Assembly: GCF_003992115.1 (NCBI RefSeq)
Contig: NZ_RQUX01000010.1
Location: 1 to 64,000 of the forward strand
Direction of reading: 5' to 3'
DNA: 64,000 nt
Source of the DNA: Veillonella ratti
Lineage (GTDB): Bacteria > Bacillota > Negativicutes > Veillonellales > Veillonellaceae
Shown here one piece after another: positions 26,677 through 37,376 of the stretch. Below the pieces are notes generated by a model. It saw only the letters and a list, made by a program, of their open reading frames with translations, had not been told where the DNA came from and searched no databases. The translations under genes and the position numbers were made by a program. The first letter of the stretch is position 1, and every line of letters begins with the position of its first letter.

Positions 26677-26934
26677 ATGGAAAAAGCAATTTTGTTGTCA
26701 GTAAGTGTATTCAGTGCTTGTTTAGTGGCAGGTTTGGCAGCGATCGCAGCAGCTTTTGGTGATGCATTGGCAGTTCGTAAAGCATTTGAAGGTATGACTC
26801 GTCAGCCTGAAATGGCCGGTAAGATTATGACTAATTTATTTATTTCCATCGGTTTGATCGAATCTATTCCTATCATTGCTACCGTTATCGCCATCGTACT
26901 TGTATTTACTGATGTTATCGTTGGTAAATTATAA
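26677..26934 (+). CDS. atpE: ATP synthase Fo subunit c
   Basis: 85 residues forming the hairpin of the rotor ring: helix 1, polar loop RQPE (42-45), helix 2. The ion-carrying carboxylate is Glu62 in GLIESIP. Aligned on RQPE with the Na+-type ring of Ilyobacter tartaricus, Asp29 falls where that protein has the Na+-ligand Gln32, and Ser63 where it has Ser66; the Tyr70 position is Ile67. Helix 1 therefore carries a second carboxylate facing Glu62. This suggests a two-carboxylate binding site, with ion specificity (Na+ or H+) undetermined. TAGGAGG precedes the ATG. Confidence 0.95.
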   Translation: MEKAILLSVSVFSACLVAGLAAIAAAFGDALAVRKAFEGMTRQPEMAGKIMTNLFISIGLIESIPIIATVIAIVLVFTDVIVGKL

Positions 26935-27007
26935 TTCGGTTCTTTATTAAATTGAACAGACATAAGAAGGCAAGTTATAATTCCAAGTTTAAGAGGGGGT
27001 TACGCCG

Positions 27008-27499
27008 TTGGTAGAAATAAACGGTACATTGCTGGTTCAATTTATCAATTTCTTTATTTTAGTTGCTATTTTAGCAAAATTTGCGTTTAAACCTTTAGTC
27101 GGTGTGATGGAAGCCCGTCGCAAGAAGATTGAAGGCGATTTGGCGAATGCACAGGCTACTTTGGATTCTGCGGAAGCTACCAAAAAAGAGTATGAAGCAC
27201 AATTAGCCAATGCTCGTAAAGAAGCTCAAGCGATTGTTGAAAAGGCAGCCCAATTGGCTGAACGGAATACGCAGGCTCAAATTAAGGAATTAAAAGAACA
27301 GCTAGTACGTGAAAAAGAAGAAGCTCGTAACGAAATTGCCCGTGAACAAGCAAAAGCTATGGAAAAAATGCGTGAAGATATGATTTCACTTTCTATGGCC
27401 ATTGCCGGCAAAATTGTTGCTAAGAATATGGATAGTCAAGCCAATGTGGACCTTGTTAAAGAAGCCATTGAAAAGCTTGACAGTAAAGCATTAGGGTGA
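27008..27499 (+). CDS. atpF: ATP synthase Fo subunit b
   Basis: 163 residues: one N-terminal membrane helix (residues 7-25) followed by a long charged Ala/Glu/Lys coiled coil that forms the peripheral stalk. The start is TTG, with GAGGGGG about 9 nt upstream; no ATG is available in the correct region. The stop overlaps the region of the atpH start. Confidence 0.92.
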   Translation: MVEINGTLLVQFINFFILVAILAKFAFKPLVGVMEARRKKIEGDLANAQATLDSAEATKKEYEAQLANARKEAQAIVEKAAQLAERNTQAQIKELKEQLVREKEEARNEIAREQAKAMEKMREDMISLSMAIAGKIVAKNMDSQANVDLVKEAIEKLDSKALG

Positions 27500-27504
27500 T
27501 TGGT

Positions 27505-28071
27505 ATGAGCGTAGACATTGTAACAGATAAATACAGTACCGCTATCTTTGAATTGGCGCAGGAACAGCAAATTCTGGAACAAATGGAAAGGGATCTTTCC
27601 TACGTAAAAGAAGTTATGGATACGCAGCCTGAATTAGGCACCTTATTGTTGTACCCGGCCCTCGATGCAGAGGCAAAATGCAATGTTTTGGCCAAAATAT
27701 TCGGTGAAGCCATTAATACGATGGCACTTAACACCTTATTTGTTATGGTCAAACGCGGACGCATACGGTATATTCAGTCTGCCATTGCTGAGTTTATTAA
27801 CAAAGCACGGGAAGCACGTGGCATTTTCTCCGCCACTGTTACAGTGAGTGAAGCAATGCCGGACGAGATTTATACGCAGTTGGCCGATAAATTAAAAGCG
27901 ATTACGGGTAAGCAATATATTTTTACAATCAAAGTGGACCCAACCATTCTGGGCGGCTTTATTATCCAAATTGGTGATACGCGTATTGATGCAAGTTTGA
28001 TGCGTCGTATGGAGGATTTAAAGAAATATTTGCTTAAGTCCGATACAACAGAGATTGGGGTGAATGGTTAA
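27505..28071 (+). CDS. atpH: ATP synthase F1 subunit delta
   Basis: 188 residues. It joins the F1 alpha subunits to the b stalk. The pattern matches the family ([12 protein letters not shown] at the N-terminus, and the C-terminal [19 protein letters not shown]). The ATG at 27505 is chosen over a GTG at 27496 that overlaps the atpF stop, since AGGG lies 8 nt before the ATG; either is possible. Confidence 0.92.
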   Translation: MSVDIVTDKYSTAIFELAQEQQILEQMERDLSYVKEVMDTQPELGTLLLYPALDAEAKCNVLAKIFGEAINTMALNTLFVMVKRGRIRYIQSAIAEFINKAREARGIFSATVTVSEAMPDEIYTQLADKLKAITGKQYIFTIKVDPTILGGFIIQIGDTRIDASLMRRMEDLKKYLLKSDTTEIGVNG

Positions 28072-28073
28072 GT

Positions 28074-29612
28074 ATGAAAATGAAGCCTGAAGAAATTACT
28101 GCCATAATTAAACAGCAGATTCAGGACTATGATGTGGAACTTAACGTTGATGATGTGGGTACCGTACTCGAAGTAGGTGACGGTATTGCGCATATTTACG
28201 GTCTTGAAAAGGCCATGGCAGGTGAATTGTTAGAATTACCTCATGGTGTTTATGGGATGGTACAGAACCTCGAATTAGATAACGTAGGGGCTGTATTGTT
28301 AGGTAATGATTTCCTTATTAAAGAAGGGGACCAGGTACGCCGTACAGGCCGTATCATGCAGGTTCCTGTAGGTGAACAACTTATCGGTCGTGTAGTTAAT
28401 GCCTTGGGCCAGCCGATTGACGGCAAGGGCTCCATTACGGCAGAAGATCATCGACCAATTGAATTCCCGGCACCGGGCATTGCGGATCGTAAATCCGTAT
28501 TTGAACCGTTGCAAACCGGTTTGAAAGCAATCGACGCCATGGTACCGATTGGTCGTGGCCAGCGTGAACTTATTATCGGTGACCGCGGTACCGGTAAATC
28601 GGCGATTGCCATCGATACCATTTTGAATCAAAAAGGTCAGGATGTAATTTGTATTTATGTGGCTATCGGTCAGAAAGAATCTACCGTAGCTCGTGTAGTA
28701 CAGAAATTACAGGAAGCCGGCGCTATGGATTACACTATCGTAGTATCGGCCGGTGCTTCCGAAGGCGCTCCTATGCAGTATATCGCTCCATATGCGGGCG
28801 TTGCTATGGGTGAACATTTCATGTACCAAGGTAAACATGTACTTTGTGTATATGATGATTTATCTAAACAGGCAGCGGCCTATCGTGCCATGAGTTTGTT
28901 ACTTCGTCGTCCACCGGGACGTGAAGCATATCCAGGGGACGTATTCTATTTACATTCTCGTTTGTTAGAACGAGCTGCTAAATTATCTGATGAATTGGGC
29001 GGCGGTTCCATTACGGCCTTGCCGATTATTGAAACGCAAGCCGGTGACGTGTCCGCTTATATCCCTACGAACGTAATTTCCATTACGGACGGTCAGATTT
29101 TCCTTGGCACCGATATGTTCTACTCCGGGATTCGTCCGGCTGTTGACGTAGGTTTATCCGTATCCCGTGTAGGCGGTAGCGCCCAGATTAAAGCGATGAA
29201 ACAAGTTGCCGGTAAATTGCGCCTCGATTTGGCGCAGTATCGTGAGTTGGCAGCTTTTGCTCAGTTCGGCTCCGACCTTGATAAATCGACTAAAGCACAG
29301 CTTGATCGCGGCGAACGTTTGACAGAAATGTTAAAACAGCCTCAGTACTCACCTCTTAAAGTTGAAGAACAGGTAGTTTGTCTATATGCCGGCATTAACG
29401 GTTACTTTGCATCTATTGAAGTAGCCGATGTTCCTGCATTCCAGAATGAATTATTGCGTTATGTTCACAGCAACTACAGTGAAATTTTAACGAATATTCA
29501 AACATCCAGAATCTTAGACAAAGATACGGAAGAACTTTTGATAAAAGCGATTAATGAATGCATTGAATCCTTTGGTACTTCCCATCACTTGATTACTTCT
29601 GAGGAGGCGTAG
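28074..29612 (+). CDS. atpA: ATP synthase F1 subunit alpha
   Basis: 512 residues, regulatory nucleotide-binding subunit. Walker A is [14 protein letters not shown] (about residues 169-182), and the family segment [14 protein letters not shown] and the signature [14 protein letters not shown] are present. Three bases separate it from atpH, so translation is coupled. Confidence 0.97.
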   Translation: MKMKPEEITAIIKQQIQDYDVELNVDDVGTVLEVGDGIAHIYGLEKAMAGELLELPHGVYGMVQNLELDNVGAVLLGNDFLIKEGDQVRRTGRIMQVPVGEQLIGRVVNALGQPIDGKGSITAEDHRPIEFPAPGIADRKSVFEPLQTGLKAIDAMVPIGRGQRELIIGDRGTGKSAIAIDTILNQKGQDVICIYVAIGQKESTVARVVQKLQEAGAMDYTIVVSAGASEGAPMQYIAPYAGVAMGEHFMYQGKHVLCVYDDLSKQAAAYRAMSLLLRRPPGREAYPGDVFYLHSRLLERAAKLSDELGGGSITALPIIETQAGDVSAYIPTNVISITDGQIFLGTDMFYSGIRPAVDVGLSVSRVGGSAQIKAMKQVAGKLRLDLAQYRELAAFAQFGSDLDKSTKAQLDRGERLTEMLKQPQYSPLKVEEQVVCLYAGINGYFASIEVADVPAFQNELLRYVHSNYSEILTNIQTSRILDKDTEELLIKAINECIESFGTSHHLITSEEA

Positions 29613-29615
29613 GCG

Positions 29616-30482
29616 ATGAGCAGTGCACAGGATTTACGTAAGCGCATTAAAAGTGTTACGAATACGCAGCAGATTACGAAGGCCATGAAAATGGTAGCAT
29701 CTGCTCGATTGCGCCGTGCACAGGCCAAAGCAAAATCTACGGAACCATATGCAGAAAAGTTAGGTCAAATCCTCACAAATGTATCTGCTACATTAGAACC
29801 TGAGGTGTTGGCGTCCTATCCGTTAACGGCGGTACGCGAGGTTTCGCGAACCTTATATATTCTGATTGGCGCCGACAAAGGCTTAGCTGGTGCTTATACC
29901 AGTAATTTGATTAAATATTTTGCACAGGAAACTCGTGAAAAAGCACCTGATACGTATGAGACGATTACGGTTGGTCGCAAGCCGACTGATTACTTGAAGT
30001 ATCATCAGTATCCGGTAACGAATTCTCATGTAGGTTTTTCCGATAAACCGGAATATAGCCATGCTAAACAAATTGTAGATGAAGCATCTAAGTTGTTTTT
30101 AGAAGGCGAAGTTGACGAAGTTATCTTGATTTATACTCATTTCGTAAACTCCTTAACGCAGAACGTGACCAGCGTGAAATTATTGCCGGTTGTCACGGAA
30201 CCGCATCATGAAGGGGAGCTTAATGAGCTATATATTTATGAACCTTCGGAAAAAACTATTTATGACCAATTGTTGCCTAAATATTTGGAAATTACTGTGT
30301 ATAACGCTTTATTGCAAGCTTCCGCCAGTGAGCTTGGCGCTCGCATGACGGCTATGACTTCTGCAACAGATAATGCAGGGGATTTAATCAGCTCACTTAA
30401 TTTGGAATACAATAAATTACGACAAGCCGGCATTACCAATGAAATTTCTGAAATTGTCGGTGGTGCTAATGCCTTGCAATAG
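29616..30482 (+). CDS. atpG: ATP synthase F1 subunit gamma
   Basis: 288 residues, the central rotating shaft. The N-terminal coiled coil (RIKSVTNTQQITKAMKMVA) and C-terminal ITNEISEIVGGANAL are diagnostic. GAGGAGG at the end of atpA precedes the ATG. Confidence 0.97.
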   Translation: MSSAQDLRKRIKSVTNTQQITKAMKMVASARLRRAQAKAKSTEPYAEKLGQILTNVSATLEPEVLASYPLTAVREVSRTLYILIGADKGLAGAYTSNLIKYFAQETREKAPDTYETITVGRKPTDYLKYHQYPVTNSHVGFSDKPEYSHAKQIVDEASKLFLEGEVDEVILIYTHFVNSLTQNVTSVKLLPVVTEPHHEGELNELYIYEPSEKTIYDQLLPKYLEITVYNALLQASASELGARMTAMTSATDNAGDLISSLNLEYNKLRQAGITNEISEIVGGANALQ

Positions 30483-30513
30483 GTATAACTACAAAGGAGG
30501 AGAGACCTCTTAA

Positions 30514-31938
<1,425 letters not shown>

Positions 31939-31941
31939 TTC

Positions 31942-32355
31942 ATGAGTGAAGGCAAGACCATGCATCTCGATGTAATTACCCCTGATAAAAATGCCTTTTC
32001 GGGTGAGGTTAAATTTGTGGTAGTGCGCACTGAATTGGGCGAACTCGGTATTTTACCGCGCCATGCCGATTTAGTGGCAGCCCTTGAAATTGCACCGTTA
32101 CGCATCGATTTACCGGACGGTACACGCCAGTTTATGGCTAATTTCGGCGGTTTTATGGAAATTAAAAATAATGTAATTACCATTGTAACGCCGAATTGCG
32201 AATTACCTGACGAAATCGATGAAGACCGTGCTAAACGGGCTAAAGCACGTGCGGAAGAACGTTTGAAATCAAGAAATGCAGACATAGATTTCCATCGCGC
32301 TGAGCTCGCGCTACAACGTTCCTTATTGCGTATTGATGTTAAGCACAAAGTATAA
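31942..32355 (+). CDS. atpC: ATP synthase F1 subunit epsilon
   Basis: 137 residues: an N-terminal beta-sandwich (LDVITPDKNAFSGEV, GELGILPRHA) and a two-helix C-terminal domain (RAKRAKARAEERLKS) able to act as a rotation brake. It starts 3 bases after atpD and is the last gene of the operon; a strong terminator follows. Confidence 0.95.
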   Translation: MSEGKTMHLDVITPDKNAFSGEVKFVVVRTELGELGILPRHADLVAALEIAPLRIDLPDGTRQFMANFGGFMEIKNNVITIVTPNCELPDEIDEDRAKRAKARAEERLKSRNADIDFHRAELALQRSLLRIDVKHKV

Positions 32356-32390
32356 GTCATACGCATAAGTACAAAAAACAAATACAATTT

Positions 32391-32417
32391 AGGGACTGCT
32401 TCGGCAGTCCCTTTTTG
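32391..32417 (+). terminator. Intrinsic terminator of the ATP synthase operon
   Basis: AGGGACTGC pairs with GCAGTCCCT around a TTCG tetraloop, followed by TTTT. It begins 35 nt after atpC. Confidence 0.95.
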
Positions 32418-32643
32418 ATGTAGCTAAAAAGTACTATAGGAGTGTACTGATTTATAGTTGTTAATTTTGGTTTGCTATAGTTTAGAGCTATAGCAACAGC
32501 CGGCTGTGATTGTAAACCTATATATTTTTAATTCAGTTATATTGCTGACTTTTGCCATAAATTGCACTAAGTATACACTTTGAAATATGATGCAAAACTG
32601 CTTACTGAGTGTCCACTGTGAAAAGAATGACGTAAAACTCTTG

Positions 32644-32672
32644 TTGACAGCTTTTTGAATGATTGGTATAGT
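32644..32672 (+). promoter_or_regulatory. Promoter of the metA T-box transcript
   Basis: TTGACA at 32644-32649 and TATAGT at 32667-32672 are separated by exactly 17 bp. The position just before the T-box leader fits it as its promoter. Confidence 0.75.
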
Positions 32673-32679
32673 TATCACA

Positions 32680-33052
32680 TCGAAACGACAACAAGTCATC
32701 GATAGCCTACATCAACATACAGAATCGACGATGAAGAGATAAGTAAACGCAGGGCGTTGGCACAGAGAGTCCCGTAAGGTGGAAGGGGATGCAAAAGAAT
32801 GCGAAGAAAATGGTCTTGGAGTATCCGAGGTGGAATGCGCAAGCTTTAGTCTCGGCGGATGCAACCGTTATAATGCCACGGTATAACCTTACGATTAGAG
32901 TAATATAGTTAGCGTACTTTAAGAATAAATACTACAATGTTACTTTTGTAAGACGTACCGGCTGAGGGTGAAGTCGTGAGGCTTTGCTAAATCAAGGTGG
33001 TAACACGTTATAGACGTCCTTGTTCACAGCGGTGAATGGAGGATGTTTTTTT
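32680..33052 (+). ncRNA. T-box riboswitch, probably methionine-specific
   Basis: Leader RNA that reads the charging state of a tRNA and releases termination when the tRNA is uncharged. Features seen: AAGAGATAAGTA near 32734 and AGAGAG at 32764-32769 (stem I elements), GGTGGAAGG near 32778, candidate specifier ATG at 32810-32812 followed by G, and the T-box core AAGGTGGTAACACG (about 32994-33007). The UGGU bulge at 32998-33001 would pair with an ACCA tRNA end, as expected for a tRNA with A73. The terminator (ACGTCC... with ...GGATGT and eight T's) ends near 33052. The downstream gene is metA, which agrees with a methionine specifier. Exact ends and specifier register are inferred. Confidence 0.88.
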
Positions 33053-33289
33053 ATACCGGTTTTAGCGGTAATGAACAGTAACCACATAGAAAGTATGATA
33101 ATGGTAAAGAGGATAGTAAATGTTGAAGGCGTTAACAACTGTAAACGAACAGCGGAGTTGAGAGGCCGTTGCTCAGATGGGGCAGTGAGTGTTAATTAAA
33201 TGATAAACATAAGTAGTAAGAAATGAGTTTTTCAACGTTTGAGAAAGAAGAGAGAAGAGAGTAACGGGCTTAGGGAGGAGTGATGCAAA

Positions 33290-34249
33290 ATGCCCATAAC
33301 GGTAGTGAAAGACTTGCCGGCCATTGCCAAACTGGCGGAAGAAAACATATTCGTCATGGATACGGTAAGAGCCGAAACACAAGACATTCGGCCGCTACAA
33401 ATTTTAATCGTTAATCTGATGCCGACTAAAGAAGTAACGGAAACACAGATTTTAAGAGCATTAAGCAATACGCCGTTACAATTGGACATCACCTTACTTC
33501 ATATGGCGAGTCATAAGGCGGCGCATACATCGGAACATCACCTCAGTTCGTTCTATCGGACCTTCGATGAAATCAAAGATAAGTTCTTTGACGGGATGAT
33601 TATAACCGGTGCACCGATTGAGTTGATGCCGTTTGAAGAAGTGAATTACTGGCAGGAGCTGACCGAGATTATGGACTGGAGCGAAAACCACGTGTATTCG
33701 ACCCTCTACATTTGCTGGGGCGCTCAAGCCGGACTGTATTACCACTTTGGTATCGACAAAGAACTGTTGCCGACGAAGCTGTTCGGGGTTTTTGAAAACG
33801 AGGTCCTCAATAAAAGACCGATGTTACTTCGCGGTATGGACGAGATTTTCTACATGCCCCATTCAAGGCACACGACGGTATCGGTTGATGAGATAAAAGC
33901 GAATCCGAACTTAGAGATTTTAGCTGCTTCTAAAAAAGCCGGTGCTGCCATAGTTCGTAGTCTGGACAACAAACACATTTTTGTGTTTGGCCATTCGGAA
34001 TACGATCGAGATACCTTGCAGCGGGAATATGAGCGGGATAAAAACTTGGGACTCGACATTGATGTTCCTGAAAACTACTATCCCGATGATGACCCGACAA
34101 AGGCGCCTATCGTGCGTTGGCGGTCCACGGGGACGCTGATTTTTACAAATTGGCTTAACTATTACGTGTATCAAGAAACGCCGTATATTATTGAACAAAT
34201 TCAAAAAATGAAACAGCAATGTAAACACAATCAAACACAAGCTGTTTAA
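33290..34249 (+). CDS. metA: Homoserine O-acetyltransferase, MetA family
   Basis: 319 residues. It acylates homoserine in the first committed step of methionine synthesis. The catalytic cysteine is Cys142 in [10 protein letters not shown], with the HSEYD segment (catalytic Glu/His region) near residue 240. Glu111 (GAPIELMPF) matches the acyl-donor-determining position, where Glu indicates acetyl-CoA and Gly succinyl-CoA. An O-acetylhomoserine sulfhydrylase gene follows, so acetylation is consistent. AGGGAGGAG precedes the start, and the N-terminus [11 protein letters not shown] matches the family. It is controlled by the T-box upstream; about 240 nt separate terminator and start. Confidence 0.93.
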   Translation: MPITVVKDLPAIAKLAEENIFVMDTVRAETQDIRPLQILIVNLMPTKEVTETQILRALSNTPLQLDITLLHMASHKAAHTSEHHLSSFYRTFDEIKDKFFDGMIITGAPIELMPFEEVNYWQELTEIMDWSENHVYSTLYICWGAQAGLYYHFGIDKELLPTKLFGVFENEVLNKRPMLLRGMDEIFYMPHSRHTTVSVDEIKANPNLEILAASKKAGAAIVRSLDNKHIFVFGHSEYDRDTLQREYERDKNLGLDIDVPENYYPDDDPTKAPIVRWRSTGTLIFTNWLNYYVYQETPYIIEQIQKMKQQCKHNQTQAV

Positions 34250-34384
34250 AGTAGTGTAAAGACCAACCTTAATTGGTCGAAAAAATGGTATCGACAGCCC
34301 AAGCGGTTGTTATATATAAAATAAAGAGAGATTAGGGATTGTCGGCGTGAGAAACCGACGGAGAGAAAAAGGAGAGATTTTATT

Positions 34385-35656
34385 ATGAGCAAACAGTACA
34401 AATTCGAAACAATCCAATTACATGAAGGTCAAGTTATCGACGAAACAGGCGCCCGTGCAGTGCCGATTCACCAAACTACAAGCTATGTATTTAAAGACGC
34501 GCAGCAAGCGGCCGACCGTTTTGCCCTCCGCGATCCGGGTGCCATTTATTCCCGCCTCGGTACACCGACTAACGATGTGCTTGAAAAACGTATAGCTGCT
34601 TTAGAAGGCGGTGCCGGTGCATTGTCCGTAGGCTCCGGTTCGGCAGCCATTACTTACGCCATTGAAAACGTAGCCGGTACCGGCGATAACATCATCGCTG
34701 CGTCCACTTTGTACGGCGGTACATATAACTTATTCAGCTCTACCTTGCCACGTTTTGGCATTACGACTAAATTTGTAGACCCTGATGATTTGGATGGTTT
34801 TGAAAAAGCCATCGATGACCGCACCAAAGCGATTTATGTGGAAACCATCGGTAATCCGAACATCAACCTTATCGATATTCAAGCAGTGGCGGATATTGCC
34901 CATAAACACGGCATCATCCTTATCGTAGACAATACTTTCGGTACCCCATACCTCATTCGTCCGATTGAGCATGGTGCCGATGTGGTAGTTCACTCCGCCA
35001 CTAAATTCTTAGGCGGTCACGGTACGACTATTGCCGGTGTCATCGTTGAAAGCGGTAAATTCGACTACAAAGCCAGCGGTCGCTACCCTGATTTCGTAGC
35101 CGGCGACGTTCATTATAACGGCCTCGTATATGCAGACCTTCCAATTCCATTCACCGTAAAAGTACGTGCTCAGTTGCTCCGCGACACCGGTGCCGCTTTG
35201 ACACCGCTTGCAGCATGGCTCATTTTACAAGGTGTTGAAACCTTATCCTTACGTGTAGAACGTCATGTTGAAAATACGCGCAAAATCATCGACTTCTTGG
35301 TAAATCATCCAAAAGTTGCTTGGGTAAATTATCCGGAATTGAAAGACAGCAAATACAAAGCCTTGGCTGATAAATACTATCCAAAAGGTGTGGGCTCTAT
35401 CTTCACTTTCGGTATTAAAGGCGGCAAAGATGAAGGCATTAAATTCGTAGATGCTCTTGAAATCTTCTCCAACTTGGCTAACGTAGGCGATGCAAAATCC
35501 CTCGTAATCCATCCGTCCAGCACGACTCATGCGCAGCTTAATGAAGAAGAACAAAAAGCAGCCGGCGTAACACCGGACATGATCCGTATCTCCGTGGGTA
35601 TTGAAAACGTGGAGGACTTAATCGATGATTTGGCACAAGCTTTGGAACACGTTTAA
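34385..35656 (+). CDS. metY: O-acetylhomoserine aminocarboxypropyltransferase (sulfhydrylase)
   Basis: 423 residues, a PLP enzyme of the Cys/Met metabolism family that joins O-acetylhomoserine and sulfide to homocysteine. The PLP lysine is Lys207 in [11 protein letters not shown], and the [12 protein letters not shown] and [10 protein letters not shown] segments are typical. Length and the GRYPDF insert favour MetY over cystathionine gamma-synthase. AAAAAGGAGAG precedes the ATG. The 135-nt gap after metA has two small hairpins (GACCAA/TTGGTC near 34260; GTCGG/CCGAC near 34340) but no terminator, so it is probably co-transcribed. Confidence 0.92.
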   Translation: MSKQYKFETIQLHEGQVIDETGARAVPIHQTTSYVFKDAQQAADRFALRDPGAIYSRLGTPTNDVLEKRIAALEGGAGALSVGSGSAAITYAIENVAGTGDNIIAASTLYGGTYNLFSSTLPRFGITTKFVDPDDLDGFEKAIDDRTKAIYVETIGNPNINLIDIQAVADIAHKHGIILIVDNTFGTPYLIRPIEHGADVVVHSATKFLGGHGTTIAGVIVESGKFDYKASGRYPDFVAGDVHYNGLVYADLPIPFTVKVRAQLLRDTGAALTPLAAWLILQGVETLSLRVERHVENTRKIIDFLVNHPKVAWVNYPELKDSKYKALADKYYPKGVGSIFTFGIKGGKDEGIKFVDALEIFSNLANVGDAKSLVIHPSSTTHAQLNEEEQKAAGVTPDMIRISVGIENVEDLIDDLAQALEHV

Positions 35657-35823
35657 GTCGACGAACCCGGCTAACAATGAATACGCCTTTACTTTGTACT
35701 GGTGGTATTAAAAGGTTATCACTTCAATGACAATTTAATTTCATTGCATTGTTTCGGTTTTGATTGAAAATTGATTACTTTAACTTCATTACTCCAACTT
35801 ACAATACGACTTGAATAAAAATG

Positions 35824-35862
35824 ACAAGACCCTTGAGAAAAACGCTTCAAGGGTCTTGTTTT
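35824..35862 (+). terminator. Intrinsic terminator after metY
   Basis: ACAAGACCCTTGA pairs with TTCAAGGGTCTTGT, followed by a T-run. It lies about 165 nt after metY; the bases between (35657-35823) hold no gene. Confidence 0.85.
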
Positions 35863-35873
35863 TTATAAATAAC

Positions 35874-35904
35874 TTGACTTGAAGTTAGCTCAAAGGGGTA
35901 CAAT
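35874..35904 (+). promoter_or_regulatory. MerR-type promoter with 19-bp spacer
   Basis: TTGACT (35874-35879) and TACAAT (35899-35904) are separated by 19 bp, the over-long spacing typical of promoters that MerR regulators untwist. The spacer holds an imperfect dyad (CTTGA...TCAAAG ends). It lies 67 nt upstream of a merR gene, so autoregulation is likely. Confidence 0.65.
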
Positions 35905-35970
35905 AGGTATAGTAAATAAACTGTCAAATGTATAGTATAGAATAAATAAAAAATACAAGGAGATGATACA

Positions 35971-36369
35971 ATGACAATAAAAGAAGTTGCTGAAAAGTTT
36001 GATATTACAACGGATACCCTTCGTTATTATGAACGCATCGGTTTGATTCCAAGCGTGCCGCGTACGGCATCAGGCATCCGCGATTTTGACGAAGTAACCA
36101 TCAAGTGGGTTGAATTTGCCCTTTGCTTTAAAAAAGCAGGCGTACCTTTGGAAGGTATCGTGGAATATGTAAAACTTGCCTTGCAAGGTACCGGCACCGA
36201 ACCGGCTCGCCGTGAAATCCTCGTGGAAACACGGGATAACTTGCTTGAAAAATTAGAAGAAATTCAAAATTGCTTGGAACTTTTGAATCATAAGATTGAT
36301 GTTGTGTATAAAGACTGCGGTTCATATACACAACAATTGGTGGAAGATTGGAAAAAGAGTCAGCAATAA
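35971..36369 (+). CDS. MerR-family transcriptional regulator
   Basis: 132 residues. The N-terminal winged helix (TIKEVAEKFDITTDTLRYYE, residues 2-21) is followed by the second helix-turn region (GIRDFDEVTIKWVEFALCFK) and a C-terminal coiled coil for dimerisation (about 80-115). The single Cys near residue 116 does not form the metal-binding pattern of MerR or CueR, so it resembles the aldehyde/stress-type AdhR-YyaN group. AAGGAGATG precedes the ATG. Its target beyond itself is not obvious. The 3' end is duplicated in inverted orientation (see repeat at 36360-36576). Confidence 0.9.
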   Translation: MTIKEVAEKFDITTDTLRYYERIGLIPSVPRTASGIRDFDEVTIKWVEFALCFKKAGVPLEGIVEYVKLALQGTGTEPARREILVETRDNLLEKLEEIQNCLELLNHKIDVVYKDCGSYTQQLVEDWKKSQQ

Positions 36370-36576
36370 AATATTCTCGCGCAGCTCTTCGCTAACATGT
36401 TGTAAAAGCATTTAGTAAGAGCGAAGCAAAAAAGACTTCCCCTCGTAGTGCGATCGTTTCACGCTAAAGCACTACTCCGGGGAAGTCTTTTTTTGCTTTG
36501 TGCTCATAGAGCAAATGGCGTTTCTACAACATGTTAGCTGCAGAGATATACTGCGAAGAGAATGTTTTGTTGCTGT
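36360..36576. repeat. Palindrome A: large imperfect inverted repeat with conserved hairpin core
   Basis: Left arm 36360-36450 and right arm 36469-36576 are imperfect inverted copies. The centre is a terminator-like hairpin: AAAAAAGACTTCCCC pairs with GGGGAAGTCTTTTTT, and inside it TAGTGC/GCACTA encloses the loop GATCGTTTCACGCTAAA (36452-36468). In reverse complement this loop is identical to those at 38294 and 38561. The left arm covers the last codons of merR (CAGCAATAAAATATTCTC), and the right arm has CAGCAACAAAACATTCTC on the opposite strand. A/T runs on both sides make it a plausible bidirectional terminator. Confidence 0.85.
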
Positions 36577-36585
36577 AGGGAGTAT

Positions 36586-36652
36586 AAAAAATATGTCCTC
36601 TCGCACCGCTGGGTTGCAAGCAACAAGGCGATGCTCCGAGGACATATTTTTT
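36586..36652. repeat. Hairpin B: same basal stem, different apical loop
   Basis: AAAAAATATGTCCTC (36586-36600) pairs with GAGGACATATTTTTT (36638-36652). Read on the minus strand, the base is TCCTCGGAGCA...TGCGAGAGGA, the same as hairpin D (38270-38335), but the apical part contains TTGCTTGCAA instead of the 17-nt loop. It lies downstream of the HxlR gene on the minus strand and likely terminates it. Confidence 0.8.
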
Positions 36653-36739
36653 ATTTGCGGAACTAACATCTCAATTCAAAGCATGGGGGGATATTGCAAG
36701 TGTATGATTAAGAACAAACTTACTTTGAGGAGATCTTTT

Positions 36740-37111
36740 TTATGGTCTGAGGCCGTCATCTTCGGGAGCGGTGACTTCTACGGTTTCACCGGCGGCACGA
36801 CGTGCTTCTATCAGTTCGGCACCCCAGTCTGACATTTCGCCTAAAATGCGGCGTAGGCTTTGACCGCGTTCGCTCAAGCTGTATTCTACACGCGGTGGGA
36901 CTTCGTTATATACAGTGCGGGTGATAATGCCCGCATCTTCCAATTCGCGAAGTTGGAGGGTGAGCACACGTTGCGAAATGTTTGGCATTAAGCGTTTTAA
37001 TTCGCCGGTGCGCAAGGTGCCGTGACCTAAATGGCAGAGAATAGATACTTTCCATTTGCCGGTAAGAGCTTCTAACGTAGCCTCAATGGCTAAATGATAT
37101 AAGTTTCGCAA
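36740..37111 (-). CDS. HxlR-family transcriptional regulator
   Basis: 123 residues from a TTG start at 37111, which has GGAGGT 9 nt upstream; the longer frame from 37156 contains that site inside it. The winged helix domain is typical: ALTGKWKVSILCHLGHGTLR, then ELKRLMPNISQRVLTLQLRELE, ending with YSLSERGQSLRRIL. It lacks the usual cysteine just before the first helix. HxlR regulators respond to quinones, aldehydes or redox stress. It is divergent from a flavin reductase-like gene that it probably controls. The 265-nt spacer has a TATAAT near 37210. Confidence 0.88.
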   Translation of the reverse strand: MRNLYHLAIEATLEALTGKWKVSILCHLGHGTLRTGELKRLMPNISQRVLTLQLRELEDAGIITRTVYNEVPPRVEYSLSERGQSLRRILGEMSDWGAELIEARRAAGETVEVTAPEDDGLRP

Positions 37112-37376
37112 AAAATTTTCACCTCCAAAACATTGAATATAGTTAAATTGTAACATTTATGTTCCTATAGTACAAAAAAGTGCTGTCTTTTCAAAGTTGT
37201 TAAAGTTTTTTATAATAAAAGTGCTTACAAGTCACAAATACTTATCGAGAAATTTATGGTAATTTTCTTTTTTACAAAAGACTAAATCGTGACGATGATA
37301 GGTTCGCTATTGATGAATGAAGTTTAGTTTTGAAAATAGTTAAAGTAGCAATTTAAGGTAGAAAGGAAGATAAATA

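Noticed and set aside
32475-32699. 74-codon minus-strand frame upstream of the T-box
   Set aside because: It overlaps the T-box promoter and has no supporting signal.
36472-36832. Frames on both strands across hairpins A and B
   Set aside because: They run through inverted repeats and the end of hxlR and have no coding character.
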